Positions 14,278 to 15,419 of a stretch of 15,419 nt of DNA are shown here, in pieces. Source of the stretch: JBOGGN01 sp050744165. GTDB taxonomy: Bacteria > Actinomycetota > Acidimicrobiia > Acidimicrobiales > Palsa-688. Position numbers and translations under genes: made by a program. Within the stretch, counting starts at the first letter, position 1, and each line of letters opens with the position of its first letter. A model generated the notes under the pieces. That model had not been told where the DNA came from and made no database searches. It saw only the letters and a program-made list of their open reading frames with translations. The DNA lies in contig JBOGGN010000227.1 in the NCBI GenBank assembly GCA_050744165.1, forward strand, positions 1 to 15,419, in the 5' to 3' direction.

Positions 14278-14283
14278 ATGCTA
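14278..14283 (-). promoter_or_regulatory. -10 element of the RuBisCO-like/mtnA operon
   Basis: TAGCAT (14283-14278) fits TANNNT and ends 8 nt before the GTG at 14269, the spacing expected for a leaderless transcript. No clear -35 is seen. This region (14270-14349) is shared with the divergent membrane-protein gene. Confidence 0.4.
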
Positions 14284-14349
14284 CGGGTCTGCCCGGCCGG
14301 TGGAGTGTCGGAGCATCGGGTGGGGGGGTATGCGTAGAAAAGTGAATCC

Positions 14350-14871
14350 GTGGCGTCATCGCGATTCACCGGCCGGACTCGTGTCGACCAGCGGGGGCAA
14401 GCGTTGTTCGAGCCGGGTGAGCGCATCGTCGGTGCCTTCGACGCGGTGACGGCTCATCCGTACTTTCTCAGTCTCCGTTACAGCGGTCTCGTCGACCTTC
14501 TCTACGGAGGGGGGTGGGGAGTGTGGTTCCTGGTGATTTTCGGCCTTCGGCGCGTGCCCTATGTGGTGCTCATTCCGGTCGTCTATTGCGTGACCGGTTT
14601 GGCGTGCTGCGTCCTCTCGTGGCTCGTATGTCACCGGGTGAAAGCCCGTTATCTGATGTTCGCCCTGACGACGTTCGGCCTGGTGGTATGCGAAGTCGAC
14701 TGGTTGCGCCGGCCCCGAGCCATTGTCGAACGGATGCCCCCAATCCAACCGGAGATCGTAAAGAGAGGTCGATTTTGCTGGCAGGTTCGCTTCGGTAATC
14801 GTGAAGTATCGGCGAAGGAGCGACTCAGACCAGTCCTCGGTTGGATGGACTGGACAGCGACACAGGGTTGA
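14350..14871 (+). CDS. Two-helix membrane protein, possibly with a PH-like tail
   Basis: A 173-aa protein of no firmly recognised family, starting at a GTG; TAGAAA lies 9 nt upstream and there is no Shine-Dalgarno, so a leaderless mRNA is possible. Residues 17-50 hold FEPGERIVGAF and a short aromatic-rich segment. Residues 53-95 form a hydrophobic hairpin of two membrane helices (WGVWFLVIFGL, then VPYVVLIPVVYCVTGLACCVL). The rest (100-173) reads as a small soluble beta domain with FALTTFGLVVCEVDWLRRP, like the early strands of bacterial PH-like (YdbS/bPH) domains, with several Cys and Trp. Codons are less GC-biased than in the neighbouring operon. It is divergent from the RuBisCO-like gene and convergent with the methyltransferase gene. 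Confidence 0.6.
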   Translation: MASSRFTGRTRVDQRGQALFEPGERIVGAFDAVTAHPYFLSLRYSGLVDLLYGGGWGVWFLVIFGLRRVPYVVLIPVVYCVTGLACCVLSWLVCHRVKARYLMFALTTFGLVVCEVDWLRRPRAIVERMPPIQPEIVKRGRFCWQVRFGNREVSAKERLRPVLGWMDWTATQG

Positions 14872-14886
14872 GCGCCGAGCGGCGTC

Positions 14887-15419
14887 CTACTTAATGGCCA
14901 GCCGCACCCGGTAGGTGAACCAGAATGGCCGCGGTTCGTTTCCCAAGGCCGAGGCAGCGGTGGCCGACAGCGTGGTGACGCCGAGCACGTCCTCGTCCAG
15001 ACCGGCATTCAGCAGAGCCTGCGTGTGCCCCTGGCTGCGGAACAGGTCGACAAAGCGGCCGTGGTCCCCTATTTCGGCGGCTATTAGCGAGAACTCGGTG
15101 CACCACCGGAAATGCCCGCTGTGCACCAGCCGGGCCAGGTGGTCGATCTTCGACCAGGACCGGCCACCGCCGGCCAGCCCGTTGGTGGACGGGTAGTCGA
15201 GGCCGTAGTGCTCAGGGGGCGCACAGTCATCGGGCAGCGGCCGCCGCAAGGCGTCGCCGGTGTCACCTTCGACCACCCGGTTTTCGAACACCACCAGGCG
15301 CTCTCGGCAGCGCATCCAGGCCGCTTCGGCCTCCCAGCAGCCGGTGACGGGTGGAAAATCGCAGTCCAGCGCGGCGAACACCCCACCCGGGCGAAGCAGC
15401 CGGGCGATCTCGGCCAGGG
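14887..15419 (-). CDS. SAM-dependent methyltransferase, C-terminal part (partial)
   Basis: The frame is open from the window edge (first full codon at 15417) to TAG at 14889-14887, giving 176 residues; the N-terminus lies outside. It begins LAEIARLLRPGGVFAALDCD, the strand-5/helix-E region of class I (Rossmann-fold) methyltransferases that ends with the methyl-acceptor site. The rest is a long cap with SKIDHLARLVHSGHFRWCTEF and a C-terminal FWFTYRVRLAIK that reads like the final antiparallel strands. The SAM-binding glycine loop would be in the missing part. The substrate is unknown. It converges with the membrane-protein gene across a 15-bp gap. Confidence 0.75.
   Translation of the reverse strand, partial: LAEIARLLRPGGVFAALDCDFPPVTGCWEAEAAWMRCRERLVVFENRVVEGDTGDALRRPLPDDCAPPEHYGLDYPSTNGLAGGGRSWSKIDHLARLVHSGHFRWCTEFSLIAAEIGDHGRFVDLFRSQGHTQALLNAGLDEDVLGVTTLSATAASALGNEPRPFWFTYRVRLAIK

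Overview
The window is a high-GC chromosomal stretch that looks actinobacterial. Support comes from strongly GC-biased third codon positions, frequent GTG starts, several starts without a Shine-Dalgarno sequence, a mycothiol-type DinB/MDMPI-fold enzyme, actinobacterial-style DnaA boxes, and a long class II ribonucleotide reductase. The exact lineage cannot be fixed from sequence reading alone. No phage, plasmid, CRISPR, rRNA or tRNA genes were seen. The mobile DNA is two inteins.

Layout. (1) Positions 1-915: the tail of an ECF-type sigma factor, coupled by an ATGA overlap to a single-pass membrane protein with a Thr/Pro-rich stalk. (2) Positions 998-1386, minus strand: two small overlapping genes (73 and 56 aa) that a length cutoff would miss, ending at a hairpin/T-run. 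(3) Positions 1506-2534: a GlxA/FtrA-type AraC regulator, converging on glpK (2554-4035, minus) across a 19-bp gap filled by a hairpin. (4) Positions 4036-4497: a 462-bp regulatory gap between glpK and nrdJ with two GC-rich inverted repeats, two DnaA-like boxes, a sigma70-type promoter and a leader that can form alternative hairpins. (5) Positions 4498-10029: nrdJ, an adenosylcobalamin-dependent ribonucleotide reductase interrupted by two inteins of 435 and 472 aa; removing both leaves a 936-aa enzyme. (6) Positions 10150-10518, minus: a frameshifted, internally deleted DUF1851/Tdi1-like gene. (7) Positions 10605-14269, minus: a RuBisCO-like protein, mtnA and a DinB/MDMPI-fold enzyme coupled by 4-bp and 1-bp overlaps, then a MarR-VOC fusion with its own promoter. 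(8) Positions 14350-14872: a two-helix membrane protein, possibly with a PH-like tail, transcribed divergently from the RuBisCO-like gene. (9) Positions 14887-15419, minus: the C-terminal part of a SAM methyltransferase.

How it fits together. nrdJ supplies deoxyribonucleotides, and its upstream region carries elements that could tie expression to DNA replication. Intein 1 keeps both LAGLIDADG catalytic acids and may still be mobile. Intein 2 has lost both but keeps its splicing residues. The RuBisCO-like/mtnA operon points to salvage of methylthioribose phosphate or a related sugar phosphate. I found no convincing new defence or mobile system. The most unusual points are the live/dead intein pair, short AT-richer codon islands at nrdJ active-site motifs, the switch-like nrdJ leader, and the RuBisCO-like operon.
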